Made by a program: the position numbers and the translations under genes. DNA of 31,473 nucleotides from a virus: the IMG/VR virus record IMGVR_UViG_3300035698_005848, positions 1-31,473 of that record; one strand, given 5' to 3'. Below, one piece after another: positions 23,891-30,835 of this stretch (its first letter is position 1; every line of letters starts with the position of its first letter). The notes beneath the pieces were generated by a model. The model had not been told where the DNA came from. It searched no databases and saw only the letters and a program-made list of their open reading frames with translations.

Positions 23891-26271
23891 AATCTTTCGT
23901 TATTTGTTAAAAATTTTAAAGGGTTTGACTTATTTTTGTTAGTTATTTTTTCAGTAATGTAAAACTCTCTTTCTTTAATTATGGTAGGTATAAGTATTAA
24001 AGCTGATACCGCATCATAATTAGAAGACTTATCCATATTGAAATCTACAATTTGATCAACTGTAAATTTACAACTTATAATCTCAATAATTCTCTTTATA
24101 TCACCATTTTTAGTTATAACTTCCGATTTCAACCAATCCGAAGCCTCGTCTAACATTTGTATTTTTTGCCTACCGTTCGATACAGATATTCCATATTCGG
24201 TAATTCTTTTAGCTATAGAAGAACTGGAATCGTATGTACCTGGTTGTAAACCTAGCAAGCAAGCTTTTCCTTTCTTTATATAATAATCTCTGCAAGATCT
24301 ACCTCTATTCTTTTCATAATAGTGTGCATTATCTTGATTACCGTACAAAGCTAATAATTTTTCCTGAACTTCGTGATACCCGTCTAATCCCCCAGCATGT
24401 TTTGCTGTATAAGAAGCCACGATAGGTCCTTCGTCAGTTAAATAATCTTCCCAATACAAAGGATCTAGTATTATAAAAGTTGTTCCTAAAGAACCTCCAT
24501 CTTCTAAATTATCAGATACATAAGGATCGTATGCGGAAAAGTACATACCTTGAGGTATCTCCCCTCGAATAAATTCAGGCATTGTATAAATAACAACAGG
24601 TGCTTCTTTTGTAGTCCTATCGCTTTCTATAGGAAAATTATAATACGGTTGCAAATCTGTTTCAGGCTCTACTTTAACACCATAAGGTTGAGTTGTATCC
24701 CATGTAAGTTTTACAGGAGTGCCTATATCCATGAACTTTCCATTTTTGGATAATACTTTTTGCCTCAAAACCGCTTCATCATAAGGTAAATAATAACCTT
24801 TACTACTTATCCACATTTCAGATGGTAAAATAGGAGCGTTCATTTTTTCATCCCTTAATACAGAGGGGTCTGTAGATTTAGCTGCTTTCTCTCTATTTTT
24901 TAAAGTTTCAGCAAAAGCTAATTCATATATTGTATTACCGTCTTCATCTTTACAAAAATTAAGAGTAATGTAGAAAGGTAAAAAGAAACCTATATGTCCA
25001 TTTTGCCCCAATTCTTCTGGGTCTTTGTAAGGTAATATATCATAGTCATAGGGATTCATAAACTTCTTCTTAGTTTGCTGAACCGATTCTATATTTCCAG
25101 AAGTACCTAAATCAATCTGTACTCCAAATTGAATACCGTCTCTTGAGACTACAAACTTGTTAGAATTGTGTACTTCTATACTGTTACCTGTAAGACCACT
25201 CTCCTCCGTGAAAGAATATAATACCCTACCCCCTGCACCTGCTTGAGAACCTTTTCCTTGCGCTTTACCTTCAAAATAAGATACATGATACAGTTTTGAT
25301 TTGGATCCTTTTTTTATTTCACGACCTTTGTTTATAACAGAGTATTCGTGCCTCCAAGGATTCTCTTTATTATTAGGACCTATACTACCAGTCATTTGTT
25401 TAAAGAATGGCATAGGAGTATATCCATCGTCTCCTTCTTTACCCCACACTCCCAATTTAGAATTGGTAGCAAATTGATTCATTGCAAATTGAATCTTATT
25501 GGCAAATTCTGAAGATTGACCAGAGTTACCTGAACCAACCATTATCTCAGCAATCGGTTGAGAATACTCTTCTTTATATAGAGGATCCTTGTAGTATTTT
25601 CCGTCTAGGTTACTATAATATCTTGCTCCATCTGTAACTATAGCATGTAAACCTTTACCTAAAGAAGCGAAGTAACTCTTGCCGCCTCCTCGTGAACCCA
25701 ATATACTAAAGTTGCAAGCGTGATTGTACCACAATGCTTTACCTAAAGGTTTACGGTGAGCTTTCTTTAAGTAAGCTAAAGGATCTATATATTCTTTTAG
25801 TTGACCTTTAGAATTAAAAAGCATCAAATGCCTTATTTTTAACTCCTCGTGTACAGTATCAGGAATACCATTTTTTTTATAATCCATAACTAACGAATCA
25901 GAAGTGAATTGTTCATCTTCTGAAAATCCAGAGAAACCCCCTGCTACACTTAAACCATAAGACAGTTCCCAATCTAAGTCACGAACTAACGGCTTAATAG
26001 GTTCGGTAATCTTTGCAGCGTTAGTTCTTTGAATAACACAAAAGTTACCATAAAAGAAAAGATCTCCGAACATAAACCTGTATCCCGAAGATTCTTGACC
26101 CCACATTCCTTCTATAACAATCTGTTTTAGATCCCTCCAATAAGGTATATATCTACCCTGATCTTTAGGGTTGATCATTTCTACATTGAATAAATATTGT
26201 TTTAAGTTTTCTATTCTGACGTAGTCAGTAGTCAACTTCTCAACTGGTATATCGAGAATATGTGTAATCAT
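23872..26271 (-). CDS. terL: Terminase large subunit
   Basis: 799 aa, the ATP-driven packaging motor and nuclease. ATPase: Walker A FSILGSRGGGKSYF (GSRGGGKS at 192-199) and Walker B RVLYSFTEESG (349-359, two catalytic Glu candidates). Nuclease (RNase H-like) half: MYFSAYDPYVSDN (Asp582), an acidic site around HYYEKNRG (Glu653), and the late NYDAVSALILI (Asp753). Length is far above the ~500-600 aa common in small phages and fits crAss-like and other large Bacteroidota phages. The start at 26271 overlaps the metallopeptidase gene by 32 nt; the MITHILDIP start is the only ATG near the domain start. A small terminase is not firmly identified. Confidence 0.95.
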   Translation of the reverse strand: MITHILDIPVEKLTTDYVRIENLKQYLFNVEMINPKDQGRYIPYWRDLKQIVIEGMWGQESSGYRFMFGDLFFYGNFCVIQRTNAAKITEPIKPLVRDLDWELSYGLSVAGGFSGFSEDEQFTSDSLVMDYKKNGIPDTVHEELKIRHLMLFNSKGQLKEYIDPLAYLKKAHRKPLGKALWYNHACNFSILGSRGGGKSYFASLGKGLHAIVTDGARYYSNLDGKYYKDPLYKEEYSQPIAEIMVGSGNSGQSSEFANKIQFAMNQFATNSKLGVWGKEGDDGYTPMPFFKQMTGSIGPNNKENPWRHEYSVINKGREIKKGSKSKLYHVSYFEGKAQGKGSQAGAGGRVLYSFTEESGLTGNSIEVHNSNKFVVSRDGIQFGVQIDLGTSGNIESVQQTKKKFMNPYDYDILPYKDPEELGQNGHIGFFLPFYITLNFCKDEDGNTIYELAFAETLKNREKAAKSTDPSVLRDEKMNAPILPSEMWISSKGYYLPYDEAVLRQKVLSKNGKFMDIGTPVKLTWDTTQPYGVKVEPETDLQPYYNFPIESDRTTKEAPVVIYTMPEFIRGEIPQGMYFSAYDPYVSDNLEDGGSLGTTFIILDPLYWEDYLTDEGPIVASYTAKHAGGLDGYHEVQEKLLALYGNQDNAHYYEKNRGRSCRDYYIKKGKACLLGLQPGTYDSSSSIAKRITEYGISVSNGRQKIQMLDEASDWLKSEVITKNGDIKRIIEIISCKFTVDQIVDFNMDKSSNYDAVSALILIPTIIKEREFYITEKITNKNKSNPLKFLTNNERLWSHRN

Positions 26272-26734
26272 AACCTAAATGAGTAAGTAATTTAGCATAA
26301 TACTTTCGTGCATTATACTCCGCTTCATTTTCTATAATGGAATCTATTATTAACATACCGTCTTCCGTAAATACTTTTTTCATTTTATATTTAGGATTCC
26401 ATGTAGTTTCGTTTTCTTGACAAACCTCTTGCAAGTAATGTACGTATTCATGTATAAAAGTACGAGCTAAAGAACATACATCTAAATGAACATTAACGTT
26501 TACGTATATAGTATTGTTCTCACAATCATAGGCCCCGTAAGATAACTCTTTAACTAAAGAAAGCATACCGTCTTCATCTTCTTCAAACATATCAAACATA
26601 AGTTTGTTATTCCTTCGTACATTAGGAATAGTTTTAGAAGGAGAAGTCCCCAGAACAGTACTGCACCATTCTAGGGATTTCTTTAAGTCAAACAAATGTG
26701 TTTTATATAAGTCCTTTTTCTGTTGGCGTTTCAT
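26240..26734 (-). CDS. HExxH zinc metallopeptidase-like protein
   Basis: 164 aa. RTFIHEYVHYLQEVC contains HEYVH (95-99), the zinc-binding and catalytic HExxH of gluzincins, set in a hydrophobic helix. A later helix IIENEAEYNARKYYA (135-139) supplies candidate third ligands, the arrangement of small M48/SprT-like or anti-restriction-type peptidases. The first 60 residues are charged, with no leader, so it acts in the host cytoplasm or in the virion. It is encoded just before TerL with 32-nt overlaps on both sides. Prohead maturation is an attractive role because no other protease is visible in the window, but this is not shown by sequence. Confidence 0.75.
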   Translation of the reverse strand: MKRQQKKDLYKTHLFDLKKSLEWCSTVLGTSPSKTIPNVRRNNKLMFDMFEEDEDGMLSLVKELSYGAYDCENNTIYVNVNVHLDVCSLARTFIHEYVHYLQEVCQENETTWNPKYKMKKVFTEDGMLIIDSIIENEAEYNARKYYAKLLTHLGYDYTYSRYTS

Positions 26735-27287
26735 CCCTTCCTCCTTTTACTTTACTAGAAGAATCTTTTTGTGTTGTAAATTTAGCAAGTAGTTCTTCTA
26801 AATCTGCATAAATTTGTTTAGAGTTTTTTCTAAGACTATCTAATTGAGTTGAAGTACCTTTCATAATTACTGCTTTATCACCTCCCTTAGCGTCTAAAAC
26901 TATTTTAGTTTCGTCTAGTGTATATTCAGTTTCTCTAATTAATTTAGCTCTTTCTCTTAAAGATTCCTTTTCTTCATGTAAAGCTCTTTCGATAGAATTC
27001 ATACATTCAAACGGATATATTTCTAGACATTCTTGAAATATTTCATTATCCCAATCTAAATCAGGATACATTCTACATATAGAATCTTTACGCATTTCTT
27101 CAGGCTGACGATATAAGGTATTCTCCTTTTCGTCTGGATCGCACATAATCCATATAGCCCATGCATAATTAGAAGAATCTGGTAAAGCATGAAGTTTATC
27201 AAAAGGTTTAATATACCTTACGAAAGGATTCCATGTCCAGAAATCTTCTTTTTGGTTAAAAGGATATGGTGTTTTTACAAAGTCCAT
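26703..27287 (-). CDS. Conserved TerL-adjacent protein, possibly packaging-related
   Basis: 194 aa. The first half is Trp/Pro-rich with FWTWNPFVRYIKPFDKL and SNYAWAIWIMCDPDEKEN; the second is a long coiled coil (ERALHEEKESLRERAKLIRE; LRKNSKQIYADLEELLAKF) ending in a conserved-looking KGGRDETPTEKGLI. I recall this layout from proteins just upstream of TerL in Bacteroidota phages, where a small terminase subunit would be expected, but the N-terminus is not an obvious helix-turn-helix. It overlaps the upstream 69-aa gene by one base. Role in genome recognition or motor regulation is inference from position. Confidence 0.78.
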   Translation of the reverse strand: MDFVKTPYPFNQKEDFWTWNPFVRYIKPFDKLHALPDSSNYAWAIWIMCDPDEKENTLYRQPEEMRKDSICRMYPDLDWDNEIFQECLEIYPFECMNSIERALHEEKESLRERAKLIRETEYTLDETKIVLDAKGGDKAVIMKGTSTQLDSLRKNSKQIYADLEELLAKFTTQKDSSSKVKGGRDETPTEKGLI

Positions 27288-27496
27288 TATTTAAATCCTC
27301 TAATTTCAGGAGCAGAGCTTTTAGGCTTTTCCCCGTTTAGTGAATATTTTCCAGAATGTACAATATACATATTTTGTTCATACACATTGATTCCACAAAA
27401 CATATATGTTACATTAGTTGTTTCGTTTAAAACTGGATTAGAATCTGGATCATTTTCGATCCAATTTAAATTTTGAGTAATTGTTTTCCTAAACAT
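27287..27496 (-). CDS. Small protein of unknown function
   Basis: 69 aa, no recognised family. It reads LNWIENDPDSNPVLN, then NVTYMFCGINVYEQNMYIVH and a short basic end; secondary structure looks like a small beta fold. It is flanked by overlaps (8 nt with the DUF5675 gene upstream, 1 nt with the TerL-adjacent gene downstream), which supports it being a real, coupled gene despite its size. Confidence 0.65.
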   Translation of the reverse strand: MFRKTITQNLNWIENDPDSNPVLNETTNVTYMFCGINVYEQNMYIVHSGKYSLNGEKPKSSAPEIRGFK

Positions 27497-27929
27497 AACT
27501 AATAATTTTAATTGTTGTTGAACTAACGTCTATTAAATCTTTATGTAATTTATCTAAAGCTTTTTTAGAATTAATTAGGTCTATAATACCATCTCCGTTA
27601 ATATCTTTATGATCTGTACCTATTCCAATACAACCATTCAATTCTTTAGTAAAATTAGCTACATGAATCTTTGCTTCTGATCTATTTTCTACTCCGTAAA
27701 GTTCCCATAGATTGGTTTTAAACTTGGGGGAATATTCTAAAACGATAGGATACTCACCTTCTGGAATAGAAGAAACCATCCTTTGATTGTTTTGCCAAGG
27801 TAATTCCAGAGCAGCATAAGAACTAACTATCTTCCCCGCTGGATTCACGACGTACAACCACCCTAGAGTATTGTTGTGATCTTGTTGAAAACGTACTAGT
27901 AATAGACTTGGTTTGGTTTTGCTCCTCAT
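27489..27929 (-). CDS. DUF5675-family protein, putative cell-wall acting
   Basis: 146 aa. The pattern is that of DUF5675: LLLVRFQQDHNNTLGWLYV, then AALELPWQNNQRMVSSIPEG, EYPIVLEYSP, and RSEAKIHVANFTKELNGCIG. Arg83, His89 and Cys100 recall the H...GC(I/V) site of L,D-transpeptidase-like enzymes. Next comes a DINGDGIID loop that matches the Ca-binding D-x-N-x-D-G-x-x-D form. Members occur widely in Bacteroidota phages and have been suspected to act on peptidoglycan; I do not know of a settled activity. Its first 107 nt overlap the end of the upstream gene in another frame, but the domain begins right after the start codon, so the start cannot be moved far. Confidence 0.8.
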   Translation of the reverse strand: MRSKTKPSLLLVRFQQDHNNTLGWLYVVNPAGKIVSSYAALELPWQNNQRMVSSIPEGEYPIVLEYSPKFKTNLWELYGVENRSEAKIHVANFTKELNGCIGIGTDHKDINGDGIIDLINSKKALDKLHKDLIDVSSTTIKIISYV

Positions 27930-28296
27930 TTTTTAAGTTTTCGTTTAAAGGTTCTTGTTCTTCATTTCTTTGGAGAACATATTCTAATTTAACATAAGTA
28001 TCTGGCTCATTATCTTTATAAGATACTCTGAGCTGCTTAAAATATTCTTTTGAATCTTTTCCATCTGCTCTAATTTTAACAGGTGTAGTAATAGTACCGG
28101 ATATGCTATATATCTTTCCTACAACTTTATTATTATCATCTAAAACAGAATCTAAAAGTATCCATTCTTGAGCTTGACAAGAACATCCTGCACTTATTTC
28201 TTCTATATCTGAAGTAAACTGCTCTGTAATAGTGAATCTAATTGTTTCACCTGCCTTGTGAGAACCTAGTGGTTTAGTATATAAATATTTACTCAT
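27823..28296 (-). CDS. Ig-like protein of unknown function with disordered tail
   Basis: 157 aa. Residues 1-110 look like one beta-sandwich (GETIRFTITEQFT, AGCSCQAQEWILLDSVLD, KIYSISGTITTPVKIRADG, EYFKQLRVSYKDNEPDTYVK); the CSC motif and strand order resemble small Ig-like domains common in Bacteroidota. From about 111 the chain becomes Glu/Gln/Asn/Ser-rich and probably disordered. This tail is encoded in the part that overlaps the DUF5675 gene in another frame for 107 nt, so it may be a younger extension. No leader peptide or enzyme motif is visible. Confidence 0.72.
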   Translation of the reverse strand: MSKYLYTKPLGSHKAGETIRFTITEQFTSDIEEISAGCSCQAQEWILLDSVLDDNNKVVGKIYSISGTITTPVKIRADGKDSKEYFKQLRVSYKDNEPDTYVKLEYVLQRNEEQEPLNENLKNEEQNQTKSITSTFSTRSQQYSRVVVRRESSGEDS

Positions 28297-28303
28297 AATA
28301 AAG

Positions 28304-28591
28304 TTACATGATTAAGAAAAATATAAAAGTGAATAAAATAAGATATAAAAACATTCTTATAGCCAGTGCATGTTCTCTCTCCCCAAACATACCTTTGGGA
28401 CATGGTTTCGAGGAACTAAACATTTCTTCTATATCGCAACCGCATTCTTCACAGTATCCGAGATCCCAACATTCAGAACATTTTAACTTTTTATAAGAGA
28501 TTAGTTTTTTATCAGAAATAAACTTGCTCTGAATATAATATACTATATTCTCTAATTTAAATATATTGATTACAAGTTGCTTTAAAGTCAT
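28304..28591 (-). CDS. Cys-rich protein with C-terminal membrane segment
   Basis: 95 aa. The centre has a cysteine cluster (KCSECWDLGYCEECGCD, then KPCPKG) that could bind zinc, and the last ~20 residues are a membrane segment (MFLYLILFTFIFFLIM), giving a tail-anchored layout with the Cys domain on the cytoplasmic side. It lies next to the putative cell-wall gene, so a part in lysis or in membrane-linked assembly is possible. A holin normally has more or differently placed segments, so I do not name it one. Confidence 0.72.
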   Translation of the reverse strand: MTLKQLVINIFKLENIVYYIQSKFISDKKLISYKKLKCSECWDLGYCEECGCDIEEMFSSSKPCPKGMFGEREHALAIRMFLYLILFTFIFFLIM

Positions 28592-29208
28592 TATTTTTTA
28601 ATTTGAATAGCTTGAGCAGGAATAAGCATATACCCATATCCTTTATGAGAAGGGTCTAAAGGCATATTGTTTCCTTCAATAAAATCAGGATGTAGGAATT
28701 GGAAAGGTAGATTAATATAACCGTTATCTCCAGAACCTAACATCTTACCTTCTGTTACAGGATTAGCGAGAATAACTACATCTCCTACTTTAAGTTCTTC
28801 TTTCATGTATTGAGGAGTAGCTACAATATGAGCAATCCTTGAAAAAGGCCAAGGGTTCTTCAAAGCTCCTACTGATCCAATCTTAGAATTAGTAGGTAGA
28901 GATACAATCTGTTCAGAAGGCATCAGTAAACCTTGATCGTTACGTCTAAGAGGATTAACCTCTACTCTAACCAAAATCTGTGAAAAAGGAACTAATTTTT
29001 TATAATCTTCATCAATATATGATATTTGTTCATTGTAAGCAATAAGCTTCTCGTTAAATCCTTCATTAAAATCAAATACATCTACTGTATCGTTAACTGA
29101 GTCTACACTTTGCCCAGAATCATCAAACATAGGTTGAAGTACATCCCTCATGGGCTTTTTCATAAAAGGTTTATCAGCTTTTCTCATTGACGCTTTGCGA
29201 CTGTTCAT
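28591..29208 (-). CDS. GroES-like co-chaperonin candidate
   Basis: 205 aa: a charged, probably flexible N-terminus (1-65) followed by a GroES-type fold. The match is in order: PFSQILVRVEVNPLRRNDQG (74-93) as the first strand and start of the mobile loop; GLLMP (93-97) at the place of the hydrophobic GroEL-binding tripeptide in GIVL(P); RIAHIVATP (124-132) like the GEVLAVG strand; ELKVGDVVILANP (138-150) like VKVGDIVIF; and YMLIPAQAIQIKK (193-205) like the closing strand 'hLIhxxxDILAxhE'. An insertion at 150-190 could form the roof. With a GroEL gene 4.7 kb downstream in the same gene run, it is a likely partner. T4 gp31 is a precedent for a diverged phage GroES. Start codon uncertain (ATG 29208 or 29187). 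Confidence 0.7.
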   Translation of the reverse strand: MNSRKASMRKADKPFMKKPMRDVLQPMFDDSGQSVDSVNDTVDVFDFNEGFNEKLIAYNEQISYIDEDYKKLVPFSQILVRVEVNPLRRNDQGLLMPSEQIVSLPTNSKIGSVGALKNPWPFSRIAHIVATPQYMKEELKVGDVVILANPVTEGKMLGSGDNGYINLPFQFLHPDFIEGNNMPLDPSHKGYGYMLIPAQAIQIKK

Positions 29209-29482
29209 AATCGTTATTTTTTAAAATTTGTTTATAAAGATTTATTTTTGATTCTGGAATTCTATCAGGATGTGATACTTTCCAGTTTAATTTCCTCAAA
29301 CGTAACGTAAGTTTAAAGAATTTGTTTAACATAATACTTCCTTTAACAACTAAAGGATTTGTAACATAATATCTCAATGCATTCCAAAAATGCTTTTCTA
29401 CCAATTCTATAATAGCTACATCATACTTTTCTCTTAGTCTGATCTTTGTCTGTTGTAATACTTCTTTTCTACAATCAGTCAT
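29174..29482 (-). CDS. Small basic helical protein, function unknown
   Basis: 102 aa, Lys/Arg/Leu-rich and mostly helical (REKYDVAIIELVEKHFWNAL; MLNKFFKLTLRLRKLNWKVS), with a polar end. It could bind nucleic acid through its basic helices but no family is recognised. It overlaps the upstream acidic gene by 8 nt and the GroES-like gene by up to 35 nt. The adjoining 76-aa protein is strongly acidic, so the two might pair, but that is only a charge argument. Confidence 0.68.
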   Translation of the reverse strand: MTDCRKEVLQQTKIRLREKYDVAIIELVEKHFWNALRYYVTNPLVVKGSIMLNKFFKLTLRLRKLNWKVSHPDRIPESKINLYKQILKNNDYEQSQSVNEKS

Positions 29483-29705
29483 TATCTTCGTAATCTAAAT
29501 TATAGTCATATTCTTCAATTATCAAAGTATCTGAATCATCTGTAAATTCTAATTCCATACCATGAAAATCTGAGACCTCTGGTACATCTAGTTCTTCACA
29601 TAGTTTCCTGTAATTGTCATAAGAAAGAGTTAATCTTTTGGGAGCATCGCTTCTATGACGATCTCGATATAATCTCTCAGCATACAAAATTTCATCAATT
29701 ATCAT
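29475..29705 (-). CDS. Small acidic protein, function unknown
   Basis: 76 aa. The N-terminal part is basic (AERLYRDRHRSDAPKRLTLS) and the C-terminal 30 residues are strongly acidic with aromatic residues (DDSDTLIIEEYDYNLDYEDN), like a nucleic-acid mimic or an assembly tail. It is coupled by a 4-nt overlap to the first gene of the operon. No family recognised. Confidence 0.68.
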   Translation of the reverse strand: MIIDEILYAERLYRDRHRSDAPKRLTLSYDNYRKLCEELDVPEVSDFHGMELEFTDDSDTLIIEEYDYNLDYEDND

Positions 29706-30127
29706 TTCTTTATAATTTTTACAGGTATAACAATCTCTATCTCTTCCAAGTTGTCATTTGCCAACAATTCCTTAATATATTTTTGTATATTCCTTAAATG
29801 TGCAGCGGGTAAATAATCTCCCCGTACTTCACCAGTAAATTCTAAAAGCTTTGCTGCTTGAAGATTCTGTCTATATTTAGTAGATCCCTGATAAGTCTGC
29901 AAATTCATAAAATCCAACAATCTTTTTAAATTTGGTTTCTTAAAGAAAGATTTAAACGGAGATTGGGAAAGAATAAAAGACATCATAGTAACTTCTTTGT
30001 TTCCTAAAACGCCGTTTATGTTTAAACTTTTTAAAAAAGCCTCCCAAAATTTTACTTCTTCCATCTCATGAACTTTACCGGATATAGTCTTTACTTTACC
30101 GTCTTTTGTTTTAATGTTCAATTTCAT
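29702..30127 (-). CDS. First gene of leftward operon, possible DNA-binding protein
   Basis: 141 aa from ATG 30127. A longer frame could begin at a TTG at 30160, but that codon lies upstream of the promoter box at 30146-30153, so the ATG start is preferred. Residues 1-30 form a charged beta part (LNIKTKDGKVKTISGKVHEM), then helices: EVTMMSFILSQSPFKSFF, LKRLLDFMNLQTYQGSTKYR, QNLQAAKLLEFTGEVRGDYL, IQKYIKELLAND. The helix order with a short wing could be a winged-helix DNA-binding domain, and its place at the head of the packaging operon would suit a small terminase or an operon regulator. No family is recognised, so this remains inference. Confidence 0.72.
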   Translation of the reverse strand: MKLNIKTKDGKVKTISGKVHEMEEVKFWEAFLKSLNINGVLGNKEVTMMSFILSQSPFKSFFKKPNLKRLLDFMNLQTYQGSTKYRQNLQAAKLLEFTGEVRGDYLPAAHLRNIQKYIKELLANDNLEEIEIVIPVKIIKK

Positions 30128-30145
30128 AATTTCGTTATCTTGATG

Positions 30146-30153
30146 CAAATATA
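30146..30153 (-). promoter_or_regulatory. Bacteroidota-type promoter -7 box, leftward operon
   Basis: Minus strand TATATTTG, a perfect TAnnTTTG box, with its last base 19 nt before ATG 30127, so the transcript leader is only about 12 nt. A TTG lies further upstream but at 27 nt, longer than the usual 19-21. It would drive the packaging operon leading to TerL, chaperonin and portal. Confidence 0.6.
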
Positions 30154-30375
30154 TACTCAATTATTTAAAATAGTTGTTAACAATAAGTTAATGAATAATT
30201 ATTATACGTAAAAAGTAGTCTAAAAGTCTTAAAATAGGTTGTTATCTAGTAAATCAGAAATAGAAATAACCTAGTGTTTACAGGGGTGTAGGAACTAATT
30301 TTAAAAAATATTACATTTAGATAAACAAAAGTGTTTATAATAACCTTAATTAAGTTGAGATTACTATTAGCTTTG

Positions 30376-30540
30376 CAGGGTCATTTACCCGAAACCCCAT
30401 ATTTATATAATACTTATAATCATTGTTTCTTTTTTAGGAAAGGGGGTGTGGGGGAAAACCCTTTTTTCTTTCTAGATTAGAAGGGGAGTTAGTGTCTAGA
30501 TCGTATGAGCCGGTAGAATTAAAAAACTATCGGCTTTTTT
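30376..30540 (+). ncRNA. Possible small RNA between -7 box and terminator
   Basis: A -7-like box TAGCTTTG at 30368-30375 precedes this stretch and a good intrinsic terminator ends it at 30540. Inside lie a GGGTCATTTACCC hairpin near the 5' end and an AAAGGG/CCCTTT hairpin with a T run (30439-30467). No open frame of useful length is present. A matching -33 box is not visible, so transcription from here is uncertain. Confidence 0.3.
30508..30540 (+). terminator. Rho-independent terminator, plus strand
   Basis: AGCCGGTAG, a 10-nt A-rich loop, CTATCGGCT (9-bp stem with one G-U pair), then a T run. It has no protein gene just upstream in the window, which is why a small RNA or a long untranslated leader from the left is suspected. 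It also shields the promoter 20 nt downstream. Confidence 0.78.
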
Positions 30541-30558
30541 AATTTAAGCTATGTAGGG

Positions 30559-30587
30559 TTGATTGTGTGGCTTTAAAAGTATATTTG
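30559..30587 (+). promoter_or_regulatory. Bacteroidota-type promoter, rightward
   Basis: TTG at 30559-30561, an 18-nt spacer, and a perfect -7 box TATATTTG at 30580-30587. This is the only plus-strand TAnnTTTG box that also has a TTG near the correct distance. It would give the 30836 gene a leader of about 240 nt that carries the repeats and hairpin described separately. Confidence 0.6.
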
Positions 30588-30644
30588 GGCTACGTTGATA
30601 TAGGAGGAGAGGAGAACGTGGCTTAGAGAGCTTTAAAATGAGTT

Positions 30645-30695
30645 GACTATAAGAGGTAGCCCCCCTCGACTATATTTTGAAAAACAAGCCCCCCC
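30645..30695 (+). repeat. Two-copy direct repeat with C tracts
   Basis: GACTATA occurs at 30645 and 30668, each followed by an AGCCCCCC tract (six C at 30658-30665, seven C at 30687-30695). The units are 23-29 nt apart and lie in the leader of the rightward gene. Such paired motif-plus-tract units may be protein-binding sites or the trace of a slipped duplication. Confidence 0.5.
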
Positions 30696-30776
30696 TAAGC
30701 ATATATGGAAAAAGGTGTGTGAGAATAGAGAGTGGTGGCATCTAACACCCAACCCCTTCTAATGTTCGGCGAGATC

Positions 30777-30803
30777 GGTACCCCGCCATAAGAATCGGGT
30801 ACC
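30777..30803 (+). promoter_or_regulatory. Leader hairpin upstream of rightward gene
   Basis: GGTACCC and GGGTACC form a perfect 7-bp stem around a 13-nt loop, 32 nt before the ATG at 30836. Because GGTACC is itself palindromic, the element is both an inverted and a direct repeat. No T run follows, so it is more likely an RNA stabiliser, translational control element or operator than a terminator. Confidence 0.5.
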
Positions 30804-30835
30804 ACAAATGTAAGTTCACGCATAAATCAAATATC

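Larger units (their letters stand above)
30161..30835. other. Intergenic control region between divergent modules
   Basis: 675 nt without a convincing protein gene. It separates the leftward virion genes from a rightward gene. From left to right it holds an AT-rich stretch (30161-30360), a -7-like box TAGCTTTG at 30368, two hairpins with T runs (30439-30467 and 30508-30540), a plus-strand promoter (30559-30587), a purine-rich stretch with AGGAGG (around 30602), two C-tract repeats (30645-30695) and a hairpin before the rightward ATG. GC content rises toward the right end. Confidence 0.7.

Noticed and set aside
30128-30160. Longer start (TTG at 30160) for the first leftward gene
   Set aside because: It would place the start codon upstream of the TATATTTG promoter box and use a rare start codon; ATG at 30127 fits better.
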